Below, one piece after another: positions 7,888 through 13,995 of a stretch of 15,432 bases of DNA. This DNA comes from Candidatus Levyibacteriota bacterium (lineage in GTDB: Bacteria; Patescibacteriota; Microgenomatia; Levybacterales; UBA12049): NCBI GenBank assembly GCA_023245515.1, contig JAHFKE010000025.1, positions 1-15,432 of the forward strand. Reading direction: 5' to 3'. Within the stretch, counting starts at the first letter, position 1. The number at the start of each line of letters is the position of its first letter. Below the pieces are notes generated by a model. That model was not told where the DNA came from. It searched no databases and saw nothing but the letters and a program-made list of their open reading frames with translations. The position numbers were made by a program, and so were the translations under genes.

Positions 7888-7959
7888 TGGACCGAAAGAG
7901 ATTCGAACTCTCAACCCCCTCCATGCCATGGAGGTACGCTACCATTGCGCCATCGGCCC
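7888..7959 (-). tRNA. tRNA-Ala (anticodon GGC)
   Basis: A full cloverleaf folds on the minus strand, 72 bases without CCA. The acceptor stem is GGGCCGA/TCGGTCC, including the G3-U70 wobble that identifies alanine tRNAs. The D stem is GCGC/GCGT with loop AATGGTA, and the anticodon stem CCTCC/GGAGG has loop ATGGCAT (anticodon GGC). The variable loop is five bases, the T stem GAGAG/CTCTT carries loop TTCGAAT, and the discriminator is A. The 3' CCA is not encoded, so a CCA-adding enzyme would be needed. Confidence 0.96.
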
Positions 7960-8006
7960 AAAAATTCTAGGACCATGGAGATGTGCCACGAACCCAGGAT
8001 TAGATT

Positions 8007-8015
8007 ATTTTAACA
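8007..8015 (-). promoter_or_regulatory. Possible extended -10 for tRNA-Ala
   Basis: TGTTAAAAT on the minus strand matches the extended -10 form seen at other promoters of this window and lies about 48 bases before the mature tRNA end. No clear -35 is seen. It would transcribe tRNA-Ala and possibly the HAD gene. Confidence 0.35.
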
Positions 8016-8034
8016 CGCTTCCAGTCTTTCTAGC

Positions 8035-8083
8035 CCCTACACCCTACACCCTACACCCTACACCCTACACCCTACACCCTATT
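8035..8083. repeat. Telomere-like heptamer array (CCCTACA), six perfect copies plus a partial
   Basis: Six exact CCCTACA units fill 8035-8076, followed by a partial unit CCCTA to 8081. It starts in the 3' flank of the M23 peptidase gene, two bases past its stop codon; read on the minus strand the unit is TGTAGGG. The array is noncoding. The related string CCTACACCCT recurs singly at 12947 and 13806. Confidence 0.95.
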
Positions 8084-8085
8084 TA

Positions 8086-9201
8086 TTATTGTACATAACT
8101 CAACGGGTTTACTAATGCTCCATGAGCTCTTATTTCAAAATGCAGATGGGGACCGGTCGATCTTCCCGTACTTCCTTCAGCTCCAATGATCGTCTGTCCA
8201 CCAACAACACTTTGCCCTACTGAGACATTGACCGTACTCAAATGAGCGTAATGAGACTCGATACCGTCACCATTACTGATCCAGATGTTATTTCCATACC
8301 CCGTATCATATGATCCGATACTGACCTGCGTGACTGTACCGTTATGAGCTGCAACGATCGGTGTTCCATAACCCGTTGCGATATCAATACCGGGATGGAA
8401 CCAGCTAAAGAACTGCATGATCGCTCCGCGCATCGGGAAAGTAAAGCCGCCAGATGAGACTGGGACAGGACCCTGAGCGATATAAACCTGACGCTTGATA
8501 GTTGGCTGCTCGGAAGGCTTAATACCTTCAGGAACCACAAGTATTTGCCCAACGACGAGAGAAAACGTCTCCGGATTAGCAAAGTCGTTGAACTGCCAGT
8601 CAACGATCGCCTGCGGATTTGAGCTATATTTCTTGGCGATTGAGTAGACCGTATCGCCCGAGTCGACCTTATGGACGATACCTGTCACGGGAAGAATCTT
8701 TAGCTCCTGCCCAACATCCAGACTGCTATTCCCACTACCAAGGTCATTTGCCCAGCGAATCGTATCTTGAGAGATGCCAAACTTTTCAGCAATCGTACTC
8801 AGCGTATCTCCTTTTTCGACTCGGTAGATAATGACCTTATCACGGGGTTTTGCCGATATATCTGTATGAAAAACGTCTTCTCCTGCGAGAACCGATTGAG
8901 TAGCAGATGATGAAGACGAAAGGTCTGAGGCGGTAGCTTTGTTCGTGAAAATCGGATAGGTGTCAGCGAGAAAAGGCGCCATGGACATACCAATGAACAA
9001 AACGCCCATTGTAGCAAGATGCAGAAAAGGCCTATTGTAGCGGCCCCGCTTCATCATGAATAATTTTACGAGCCTGTTCTTATTCTTCTCAAATCGAACC
9101 GAGAAAATGATGAGCTTTTTTTTGACATAAGAGAAGAGGAACCTGAAAAAGTCGCTGAGCTCTTGACCTATTCTTTTAAGTATAGATGATCTTTTGTGCA
9201 T
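8086..9201 (-). CDS. Membrane-anchored LysM/M23 peptidoglycan endopeptidase
   Basis: 371 residues. A basic N-terminal cytoplasmic part (1-57) leads to one membrane span at about 58-77. A Ser/Ala/Thr-rich linker follows, then two LysM domains (126-170, VEKGDTLSTIAEKFGIS; 176-222, VDSGDTVYSIAKKYSSN) and a C-terminal M23 (LytM) domain from about 253. The zinc ligands His269 and Asp273 (FHPGID) and His354 (GPHLHFE) and the catalytic His320 (HYAH) are all present, so it should be an active Gly- or peptide-cross-link endopeptidase. It would sit outside the membrane, bound to the wall by LysM, and work in growth or daughter-cell separation. It has its own promoter and no recognisable SD. Downstream lie the heptamer array and tRNA-Ala. 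Confidence 0.92.
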   Translation of the reverse strand: MHKRSSILKRIGQELSDFFRFLFSYVKKKLIIFSVRFEKNKNRLVKLFMMKRGRYNRPFLHLATMGVLFIGMSMAPFLADTYPIFTNKATASDLSSSSSATQSVLAGEDVFHTDISAKPRDKVIIYRVEKGDTLSTIAEKFGISQDTIRWANDLGSGNSSLDVGQELKILPVTGIVHKVDSGDTVYSIAKKYSSNPQAIVDWQFNDFANPETFSLVVGQILVVPEGIKPSEQPTIKRQVYIAQGPVPVSSGGFTFPMRGAIMQFFSWFHPGIDIATGYGTPIVAAHNGTVTQVSIGSYDTGYGNNIWISNGDGIESHYAHLSTVNVSVGQSVVGGQTIIGAEGSTGRSTGPHLHFEIRAHGALVNPLSYVQ

Positions 9202-9225
9202 ACTTGAGGAGAGATCTAAGCTCTG

Positions 9226-9254
9226 AGGTTAACAAATTTCACCCCAAAAGTCAA
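9226..9254 (-). promoter_or_regulatory. Predicted promoter of the M23 peptidase gene
   Basis: Minus strand: TTGACT (9249-9254), 17-base spacer, TAACCT (9226-9231) preceded by TGT, an extended -10 TGTTAACCT. It lies 25 bases before the start codon, in the spacer behind rho. Confidence 0.4.
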
Positions 9255-9349
9255 ATTTCCGAGGCTAGAATTGGAATTTTTAAAATGAGAGATGGGGACT
9301 TTTTAACCTAGCAACTTGAAGTATTAGAAGTTAGAAATTAGGAATTTCC

Positions 9350-10798
9350 CTATGCTCCTTTTCCAAGGATTTCCAGGAATGCCTCGTTGGATTCAGCCTT
9401 CCCTAGCTGCTCAACAAGCCTACTGGTACGTTCGTCATCGTTCAGCATATCCATCATTCTTCTCATTGTAACAATTTTCTTATAATTATCCTCTGAAAGA
9501 ATTCTCTCTTCTCCGCGAGTTCCTGACCTCTCAATATTGATTGCCGGGAAAATTCTCTTCTCAGCCAGTCTACGATCTAAGTGAAGCTCCATATTTCCCG
9601 TACCCTTGAACTCTTCATAAATAAGATCATCCATTCTGGAACCTGTCTCAACCAAGGCTGTTCCAATGATGGTAAGCGACCCTCCCTCACGGCAATTTCT
9701 CGCTGCTCCAAAAAATTTCTTTGCAGGATAGAGTGCTGCAGGATCAAATCCACCCGAAAGGGTGCGTCCACTTGGATCAACTGATAAGTTGTAAGCACGA
9801 GCAAGCCTGGTAATCGAGTCAAGAAGGATGATAACATCCTTACCCATCTCGACCATTCTCTTGGCCCGATCAAGCGTAATTTCAGCAACCCGCGTTTGGT
9901 TATCTGGCGGCTCATCAAAATTTGAAGCAACTACCTCTCCCTTAACAGACATGCTGATATCAGTCACCTCTTCGGGGCGCTCACCAATAAGCGCAGCCAT
10001 TAAGTGCACCTCGGGAAAATTCTCAGAAATACCTGCTGCCAATTCCTTAAGAATCGTCGTCTTTCCTGCTTTTGGCGGAGAAACGATCATACCGCGCTGT
10101 CCAAAACCAATCGGTGCAACAAGGTCAATAATTCTGGTAGACATCGGCGTCTTGCCGGTCGAAAGAACCACCTGTCTATCAGGGTAGATAGCTGTAAGAT
10201 CATCAAAATGCGGTCTCTTCAGCGAATCCTCAGCGGGAACTCCATTAACGACCTCAACCTTAAGGAGGCCATAATAGCGCTCACTATCTTTTGGAGGACG
10301 TGCCAATCCCTCTACCAAATCTCCGGCTCTGAGCATAAAGCGACGAATTTGAGACTGAGAGATATAGATATCACGGGGTGATGGAATAAATTTAGGTCTC
10401 AGGAAGCCATGTCCCTCGGGTTGAATATCCAAAAAGCCTTTAACCTGCTCTGTAGGTGTCGACTGCTGACCATACTGATCCCGACCGGAAAAACGTCCAG
10501 AGTCAGAAGAGTACTGTGAGTGTTGCGGCCTATCGTATCTATTATTATCCTGCTGAAAACGTGGCGCAGGAGGTCTTTGCTCGCTCATCTCAGAAGCCTG
10601 TCCAACCGGAGCAGCATCTGATGAAGTAGGAGCGACAGTCTCGACAACTTCTTCAGGCTTTTCTGCAACATTTGCTTCAGCGACCACTACTTTAGGCTCT
10701 ACAATAACTTCTTCTTTTGCAAGTTCGACCTTATCCGCAGCGGGTTTTCCCACAAAATCCTGAACCGTTTTGGCTGTAGCTGTTTTCTTCTGAGTCAT
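9350..10798 (-). CDS. rho: Transcription termination factor Rho
   Basis: 482 residues, about 60 more than Escherichia coli Rho, because of an N-terminal extension (1-118). The extension is first Val/Glu/Lys-rich, then Gln/Asn/Ser/Tyr/Arg-rich from about 70. The cold-shock-like RNA-binding domain follows (119-187, with GHGFLRPK). The RecA-type ATPase has P-loop SPPKAGKT (240-247), the Glu region GERPEEVTD (272-280) and Walker B DVIILLDSIT with Asp327. The Q/R-loop region (SGRTLSGGFDP, then FFGAARN with the arginine finger) and GTALVETGSRMDDLIYEEF are intact. The hexameric RNA helicase ends transcription at Rho-dependent sites and acts in the cytoplasm. It has a TTGACA promoter and a ~130-base leader, which may allow autoregulation as known for rho elsewhere. 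No SD is visible. Confidence 0.97.
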   Translation of the reverse strand: MTQKKTATAKTVQDFVGKPAADKVELAKEEVIVEPKVVVAEANVAEKPEEVVETVAPTSSDAAPVGQASEMSEQRPPAPRFQQDNNRYDRPQHSQYSSDSGRFSGRDQYGQQSTPTEQVKGFLDIQPEGHGFLRPKFIPSPRDIYISQSQIRRFMLRAGDLVEGLARPPKDSERYYGLLKVEVVNGVPAEDSLKRPHFDDLTAIYPDRQVVLSTGKTPMSTRIIDLVAPIGFGQRGMIVSPPKAGKTTILKELAAGISENFPEVHLMAALIGERPEEVTDISMSVKGEVVASNFDEPPDNQTRVAEITLDRAKRMVEMGKDVIILLDSITRLARAYNLSVDPSGRTLSGGFDPAALYPAKKFFGAARNCREGGSLTIIGTALVETGSRMDDLIYEEFKGTGNMELHLDRRLAEKRIFPAINIERSGTRGEERILSEDNYKKIVTMRRMMDMLNDDERTSRLVEQLGKAESNEAFLEILGKGA

Positions 10799-10935
10799 AA
10801 GAATAAAAAGGAAATAATTTCTAAAGGCTTCTTCGAAACAATTATATTTTCAAGAGTGAATTGCAACTAACCATGAGAAGTTTGTGTACGCAAATAGTAA
10901 CCCTACCTATAAAGAAGCTCTATGTAAGTTTTCTC

Positions 10936-10964
10936 ATTACACCATACTCTTTATCTTTTGTCAA
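10936..10964 (-). promoter_or_regulatory. Predicted rho promoter
   Basis: Minus strand: consensus -35 TTGACA (10959-10964), 17-base spacer, -10 TGTAAT (10936-10941). The leader to the rho ATG is about 130 bases. It contains complementary segments GCTTCTT/AAGAAGC and a 10-codon ORF (10842-10874). Confidence 0.55.
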
Positions 10965-10991
10965 TAGTTAGTTTATTAAACCAGCGTAATT

Positions 10992-11387
10992 TTAAGGGAT
11001 TAACTTAGGAACTTTCAGGGATTTTACCCCCTGACCTGTGAAAAATGTCAAGACGACGTTAGTAATGCCAAACGCGCAAACTGCGATGACTAAGCCTACG
11101 AGAGCAGCCACTATCGTACTCCTTGCGGCTTTTATCTTCGCCTCGTCCCCTCCAGAAGTTATCCATTTGATTCCCCCTATTACCATAAAGACAAGACAGG
11201 TAAAGATAGCAATGATAATCATTGTTATCAATACGGCACCAACAGGCCCTCCATTCTCAAATCTTATCTTACAAAGGTTGGCAAAAGAAGAAGGGCAAAG
11301 TTCCTGCGCATAGATAGGCTGAGCTAAGGAGAGTAGTACGACAGCCCAAAGCAATAAGAAGAATATTTTTTTCACTATCATCATCAT
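10992..11387 (-). CDS. VirB2/TrbC-like pilin family protein
   Basis: 131 residues from the first of three consecutive-frame ATGs (11387, 11384, 11381); a GTG at 11375 followed by AAA AAA is an alternative start giving MKKIFFLLL. A signal peptide ends at about PIYA (residue 27). The mature part has a short Cys-containing loop (Cys31, Cys39), a membrane span at ~50-72, the polar turn GGIKWITSGGDEAKIKAARS and a second span at ~92-117. This two-helix layout with a GG..WITSGG..E..K loop is typical of the TrbC/VirB2-like small membrane proteins abundant in CPR genomes. They are thought to be pilins or secretion components of type IV-like machinery. It is transcribed divergently from the 108-aa gene with overlapping -35 boxes and is probably leaderless. 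No conjugation genes are seen nearby. Confidence 0.75.
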   Translation of the reverse strand: MMMIVKKIFFLLLWAVVLLSLAQPIYAQELCPSSFANLCKIRFENGGPVGAVLITMIIIAIFTCLVFMVIGGIKWITSGGDEAKIKAARSTIVAALVGLVIAVCAFGITNVVLTFFTGQGVKSLKVPKLIP

Positions 11388-11412
11388 AATAGCTAAAGTG
11401 GGATCTTGTCAA
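11386..11412 (-). promoter_or_regulatory. Minus-strand promoter of the pilin-like gene
   Basis: TTGACA (11407-11412) and TATTAT (11386-11391) with a short 15-base spacer. The -10 overlaps the first ATG codons. Transcription would start near 11379, so the real start is probably the ATG at 11381 or GTG at 11375. The -35 overlaps that of the opposite promoter by five bases. Confidence 0.4.
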
Positions 11413-11434
11413 CAAAGCCTAATCTTGCTACACT
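11406..11434 (+). promoter_or_regulatory. Plus-strand promoter of the 108-aa gene (leaderless)
   Basis: TTGTCA (11406-11411), 17-base spacer, extended -10 TGCTACACT (11426-11434). The expected start point near 11441 is about four bases before the ATG at 11445. Confidence 0.5.
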
Positions 11435-11444
11435 TGTAATTGAT

Positions 11445-11771
11445 ATGGAAGACAAAACAAATCAGACAACTCCCCCCATACAGAGTCCAACTCCTTCTGC
11501 CCCGCCAACAAAACAACCTCAAGAAAAGAGTCTCAATGAAATCCTTCAAATAGCTAAGCAGAAGGGCGAACAGGCCCGTAACGCTCCGGTTAGCCTTGAT
11601 AACATGGCAAAATCAGCTTGGAAAAATTCAACAGGTATACGCTCACAACTGGCAAAAGGTCTCAGCACAGCCTATTCCATAGCGACCGGTCTTACCAATA
11701 AAGAAGTTCGTAAAGAAGTCAAACAATATATCCAAAAAACCCAAGCTCCTAATGCAACCGATAAGAAATAA
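11445..11771 (+). CDS. Small Pro/Thr-rich protein of unknown function
   Basis: 108 residues from the ATG at 11445. An in-frame TTG at 11406 would add 13 residues, but it is the -35 box of the gene's own promoter, so ATG is preferred. Residues 5-35 are Pro/Thr/Gln-rich and disordered. The rest is predicted helical and basic, without a signal peptide or membrane span (LNEILQIAKQKGEQAR, then KGLSTAYSIATGLTNKEVRKE). I do not recognise the family. The protein probably is cytoplasmic. Divergence from the pilin-like gene with overlapping promoters suggests linked expression but not function. No terminator is obvious, and the next promoter begins 21 bases after the stop. Confidence 0.65.
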   Translation: MEDKTNQTTPPIQSPTPSAPPTKQPQEKSLNEILQIAKQKGEQARNAPVSLDNMAKSAWKNSTGIRSQLAKGLSTAYSIATGLTNKEVRKEVKQYIQKTQAPNATDKK

Positions 11772-11792
11772 GACAATAATCCCCTTTTGAGC

Positions 11793-11822
11793 TTGAAATC
11801 AACCCTATAGCTATGTTATACT
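11793..11822 (+). promoter_or_regulatory. Promoter A of the GC-rich peptidase gene
   Basis: -35 TTGAAA (11793-11798), 18-base spacer, extended -10 TGTTATACT (11814-11822). The spacer contains CCCTATAG followed two bases later by ATGTTA, also found in promoter B at 14003-14020. Downstream, TCATCC in A matches TCATTCC in B. Such spacer conservation suggests common descent or a shared regulator site. Confidence 0.65.
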
Positions 11823-11982
11823 CATCCGTGAAATAGGTACATAGCTTCTCTACTATAGCTGGGATGTGATGTTTTATTTTAATTTGACCCGCCCAAGTCA
11901 CTACACGGTGAAGAAGGAGGGTTTTGCACTTTAAGAAATTACGGAAATAACCTTGCAATAACTTCGTTGAAAGAGGTAAAGC
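11823..11982 (+). promoter_or_regulatory. Long 5' leader of the peptidase gene
   Basis: About 155 bases lie between the predicted start point and the ATG, unlike the leaderless neighbours. The leader has AGCT-containing arms (11842-11860), a perfect SD-like AGGAGG at 11915-11920 that precedes no normal start codon, and the 24-base block shared with leader B (11924-11947). The true SD, AAGAGG (11971-11976), lies before the ATG at 11983. A cis-regulatory RNA is plausible; I do not recognise a known riboswitch. Confidence 0.45.
11924..11947 (+). repeat. Conserved leader block, copy A
   Basis: Starts TTGCAC and ends TTACGGAAA; 21 of its 24 bases match copy B at 14094-14117. It lies 35 bases before the peptidase start codon. 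Could be an operator, an RNA motif, or a relic of recombination. Confidence 0.7.
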
Positions 11983-12654
11983 ATGCCGAGGAAAGTTTAC
12001 GCAGTATTCATCGGACTCCTGCTCATTCTGAGCGGATCCGTCCTGAAGGACACGACAGGACCACCGACACCAACGACGTTGGTGCAGGCAGCGTCTGCGC
12101 AGGGACCCCCTGCGGCGGCTCCTGCAGTTCCCGCGGCAGCTCCCGCTCCTCCGAGTGAGAAGGTGCTACCCGGCAACTACAACCCGCAGTCCAACGACTA
12201 CGACTGCGGACCTACGGCTGGACACAACCTGGCAACCACGATGGGTCACGACCTGAGCGTGGATGCGCTCCACGCACTGATGAATACCACAACGGATGGC
12301 ACCTTTTCTGTCCACGAGTTCACCGCAGGCCTCGACAAGGCTCTCGGCGGACCCGTCTACGCACCACATGATGTCGACAAGAACGACACCGTCGCCCAGA
12401 CCGCGGCCAAGCTCGGGCCCGATCTGGTCACAGCCGTCGTGAACGACCACGGAGCCGGGGTCAACGTCAAGGGCGAATGGACGGACACCAACGGCGACAC
12501 GCACGGCCCGTACAAGGGTCACTACATCGCCGTGATCGGCTACACCCGCAACGGGATCGAGATCGCGGACTCGGCCGACCCGGCGCACACGCGCTACTCG
12601 GTGACCATCCTCGAACTAGCCAAGGCCGTAGGCGACAAGGGCTGGTCAAGCTGA
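11983..12654 (+). CDS. Secreted C39-like (papain-fold) cysteine peptidase, GC-rich
   Basis: 223 residues. An N-terminal hydrophobic segment (KVYAVFIGLLLILSGSV, 4-20) acts as a signal peptide or anchor. An Ala/Pro-rich linker (35-58) follows, then a peptidase C39_2-type domain. The catalytic set is Cys75 (NDYDCGPTAGHN), His180 (KGHYIAVIGY) and Asp196 (GIEIADSADP), in family order and spacing. It should cleave peptides or peptidoglycan-linked substrates outside the membrane; the substrate is unknown. SD AAGAGG is six bases from the ATG. Base composition differs sharply from the neighbours: bases 12421-12480 contain 38 G/C of 60, against 24 of 60 at 13141-13200 in the glycosyltransferase gene. 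The GC-rich zone starts with the ORF and stops with it. The gene has its own strong promoter and long leader shared with the next GC-rich block. Alternatively it may be a transglutaminase-like or amidase member of the same fold. Confidence 0.8.
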   Translation: MPRKVYAVFIGLLLILSGSVLKDTTGPPTPTTLVQAASAQGPPAAAPAVPAAAPAPPSEKVLPGNYNPQSNDYDCGPTAGHNLATTMGHDLSVDALHALMNTTTDGTFSVHEFTAGLDKALGGPVYAPHDVDKNDTVAQTAAKLGPDLVTAVVNDHGAGVNVKGEWTDTNGDTHGPYKGHYIAVIGYTRNGIEIADSADPAHTRYSVTILELAKAVGDKGWSS

Positions 12655-12679
12655 TCCAACAACAAGTACCTCTAAGGGG

Positions 12680-12757
12680 GTGATATATTCAGCAACCAGG
12701 CTGTGCATGACAAGGAAATTTCCGACAAGACGAAAGTGCAAAGGGGGCACTGGGTAA
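12680..12757 (+). CDS. Possible small basic peptide (25 codons, GTG start)
   Basis: An ORF with GTG at 12680 and an in-frame ATG at 12707 encodes a basic, Cys-containing peptide (…CMTRKFPTRRKCKGGTG). It follows the peptidase gene by 25 bases. The SD is poor and the 3' part overlaps a stem at 12735-12751. It may be chance within a structured RNA. Confidence 0.2.
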   Translation: MIYSATRLCMTRKFPTRRKCKGGTG

Positions 12758-12804
12758 TCCCGAGTAATCGGGAGATGATAAGAAGAAGCTACTACTGTAG
12801 AGTT
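12735..12804 (+). ncRNA. Structured 3' region behind the peptidase gene
   Basis: Consecutive stems: AGTGC/GCACT (12735-12751), TCCCG-agtaat-CGGGA (12758-12773) and CTAC-tact-GTAG (12789-12800), then the terminator at 12805. The TCCCG/CGGGA arms are identical to those of the terminator, so the first CGGGA could pair with the terminator's TCCCG instead. GGG at 12752-12754 can also compete for CCC. It may be a regulated 3' UTR or a small RNA. No known RNA family was recognised. Confidence 0.4.
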
Positions 12805-12826
12805 TCCCGTTCAGCGGGATTTCTTT
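12805..12826 (+). terminator. Intrinsic terminator after the peptidase gene
   Basis: TCCCG-ttcag-CGGGA (12805-12819), a 5-bp GC-rich stem with a 5-base loop, followed by TTTCTTT. The rest of the spacer to 12945 is AT-rich without clear signals, except TTGACA at 12920-12925 with no good -10 at normal spacing. Confidence 0.6.
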
Positions 12827-12945
12827 CCGGTTAGTACCGTTTTTCTTTTTCATTTTTTACTCAGCTGCCCCCTATTGCATGTTTATATACATTCTTTATC
12901 GAATGTTCGAGGCTAAAACTTGACAAAAAACATACACCTATGATA

Positions 12946-12959
12946 ACCTACACCCTCTT
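12946..12959. repeat. 14-base direct repeat, left of the glycosyltransferase
   Basis: ACCTACACCCTCTT, identical to 13805-13818 on the other side of the glycosyltransferase gene. Its core CCTACACCCT is also the join of two units of the heptamer array at 8035. Confidence 0.7.
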
Positions 12960-13016
12960 CTGTCCCGCTCAAACAGGATACTGTCCTTATTCACACTGAT
13001 TCGTAGTAATAATTTG

Positions 13017-13022
13017 TATAAA
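13017..13022 (+). promoter_or_regulatory. -10 box of the glycosyltransferase gene
   Basis: TATAAA preceded by TTTG, ending seven bases before the ATG at 13030, so the mRNA would be leaderless. No good -35 is seen. Confidence 0.35.
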
Positions 13023-13029
13023 TTTGCCT

Positions 13030-13797
13030 ATGAAGTTAAAAGAAGACGTTGTTTCTATCATTTTGCCCGTGCACAATGCAGGTAAATATCTTTCCGAATG
13101 TTTGGAGAGCATTAAAGAGCAGACCTATCAAAACCTTCAGATTATAGCCATCGATGACTATTCCAAGGACAATTCCTTCGCGGTCCTCAAGAAATTTAAG
13201 AATCAGATTAAGGGACTTGAAATCTACCGCAATAAAAAGCGCTACGGATTGGCTATTTGCCACAATCGCGCCCTCAAAAAAGCCCGAGGCCGCTTCGTCG
13301 CCTTTATGAACCCGAACGATATTAATGCAATTAGCAGAGTCAAGCGCCAAGTAAGCTTCCTCTTGAAGAACAGTAAGATTGTGGCTGTAGGCACACAGTA
13401 TACCAGCATTGATGAATACAATAAGAAGCTGGAGAGGAGCAATCTCCCACAAGAACACGATATGATATACGATACACTCCTTCCCACCTCTTCACTTCAT
13501 CCCGAAACAGTCATGATAGACCGTACTCTTCTTCCCAAAGACCTTCTCTATTTCAAGTCAGCCAAATATCCCCTCGTTTTCACTGAAATATTCGTTAAAT
13601 TCTTCCAATATGGAAAAGTTGCGAATATAGCCCAATCCCTTTATTTCCACCGCGAAGGCATAACCCGCGGAGGCAGAAAACCATCCAAGCTTAATGTAGC
13701 CAAGTCACTCATGAAGCTGTGGATCACTTCCCGTGCCCAGCACGACTATCACCCATCATTTAGGTCATTCTTCCCACAATTAGTCAAAAATATCTAA
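13030..13797 (+). CDS. Family 2 glycosyltransferase with degraded DXD motif
   Basis: 255 residues from the ATG at 13030 (an in-frame TTG at 13024 is less likely). The GT-A fold start is clear: VSIILPVHNAGKYLSECLES (8-27), the nucleotide-binding IIAIDDYSKDNS with Asp42/43, and the RYGLAICHNRALKKARGRFV helix (71-90). The metal-binding DXD position reads AFMNPNDI (91-98), with Asn94 and Asn96 where family members normally have Asp; only Asp97 remains. The C-terminal half (PETVMIDRTLLPKDLLYF, YPLVFTEIFVKFFQYGK, YFHREGITRGG) resembles CPR GT2 proteins as I remember them. It would act at the inner face of the membrane in surface polysaccharide synthesis, if active. Codon use is AT-leaning like the rest of the window, in contrast to both flanking GC-rich blocks. 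The 14-base direct repeats flank it. Confidence 0.8.
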   Translation: MKLKEDVVSIILPVHNAGKYLSECLESIKEQTYQNLQIIAIDDYSKDNSFAVLKKFKNQIKGLEIYRNKKRYGLAICHNRALKKARGRFVAFMNPNDINAISRVKRQVSFLLKNSKIVAVGTQYTSIDEYNKKLERSNLPQEHDMIYDTLLPTSSLHPETVMIDRTLLPKDLLYFKSAKYPLVFTEIFVKFFQYGKVANIAQSLYFHREGITRGGRKPSKLNVAKSLMKLWITSRAQHDYHPSFRSFFPQLVKNI

Positions 13798-13804
13798 TAT
13801 CCTT

Positions 13805-13818
13805 ACCTACACCCTCTT
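13805..13818. repeat. 14-base direct repeat, right of the glycosyltransferase
   Basis: Exact copy of 12946-12959, seven bases after the stop codon. Beyond it, 13819-13990 is AT-rich noncoding sequence in which I see no gene or clear signal. Confidence 0.7.
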
Positions 13819-13995
13819 TCCATGTCAGAAATCCCTAGCCACCTTAGCTTTTGCTTCGAACCAATACGGGCCACATTTAAAATAACCTAGAATATATAAA
13901 GTGCTTACAGCTTTTTCGAGAAATACGCTCCCACTGAAACAATATTCATGCTTATCTTGTCATACTATATACACTTCCTCAGACACTGCTTTCGT

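Noticed and set aside
8035..8083. Possible CRISPR array
   Set aside because: The units are seven bases long and directly abutting, with no spacers; it is a simple tandem repeat.
11406..11444. TTG start adding 13 residues to the 108-aa protein
   Set aside because: The TTG is the -35 box of the gene's own promoter; transcription begins downstream of it.
11924..11947. Short leader peptide starting at TTG (8 codons, sharing KLRK with leader B)
   Set aside because: The SD is only three bases from the TTG in A and absent in B, and two of the three base differences change the amino acid, so there is no coding signature.
12166..12588. 140-codon ORF on the minus strand inside the peptidase gene
   Set aside because: A long antisense frame is expected in GC-rich coding DNA; the plus frame has a catalytic triad, signal peptide and SD.
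12676..12834. Stop-to-stop frame of 53 codons that reads like protein (…QRGHWVIPSNREMIRRSYYC…)
   Set aside because: No ATG early in the frame, only a GTG at 12703 with no good SD, and it covers the terminator hairpin. The structured RNA reading is simpler.
13024..13029. TTG start for the glycosyltransferase
   Set aside because: The TTG lies just after the -10 and ahead of the predicted start point; ATG at 13030 fits both leaderless initiation and the family N-terminus.
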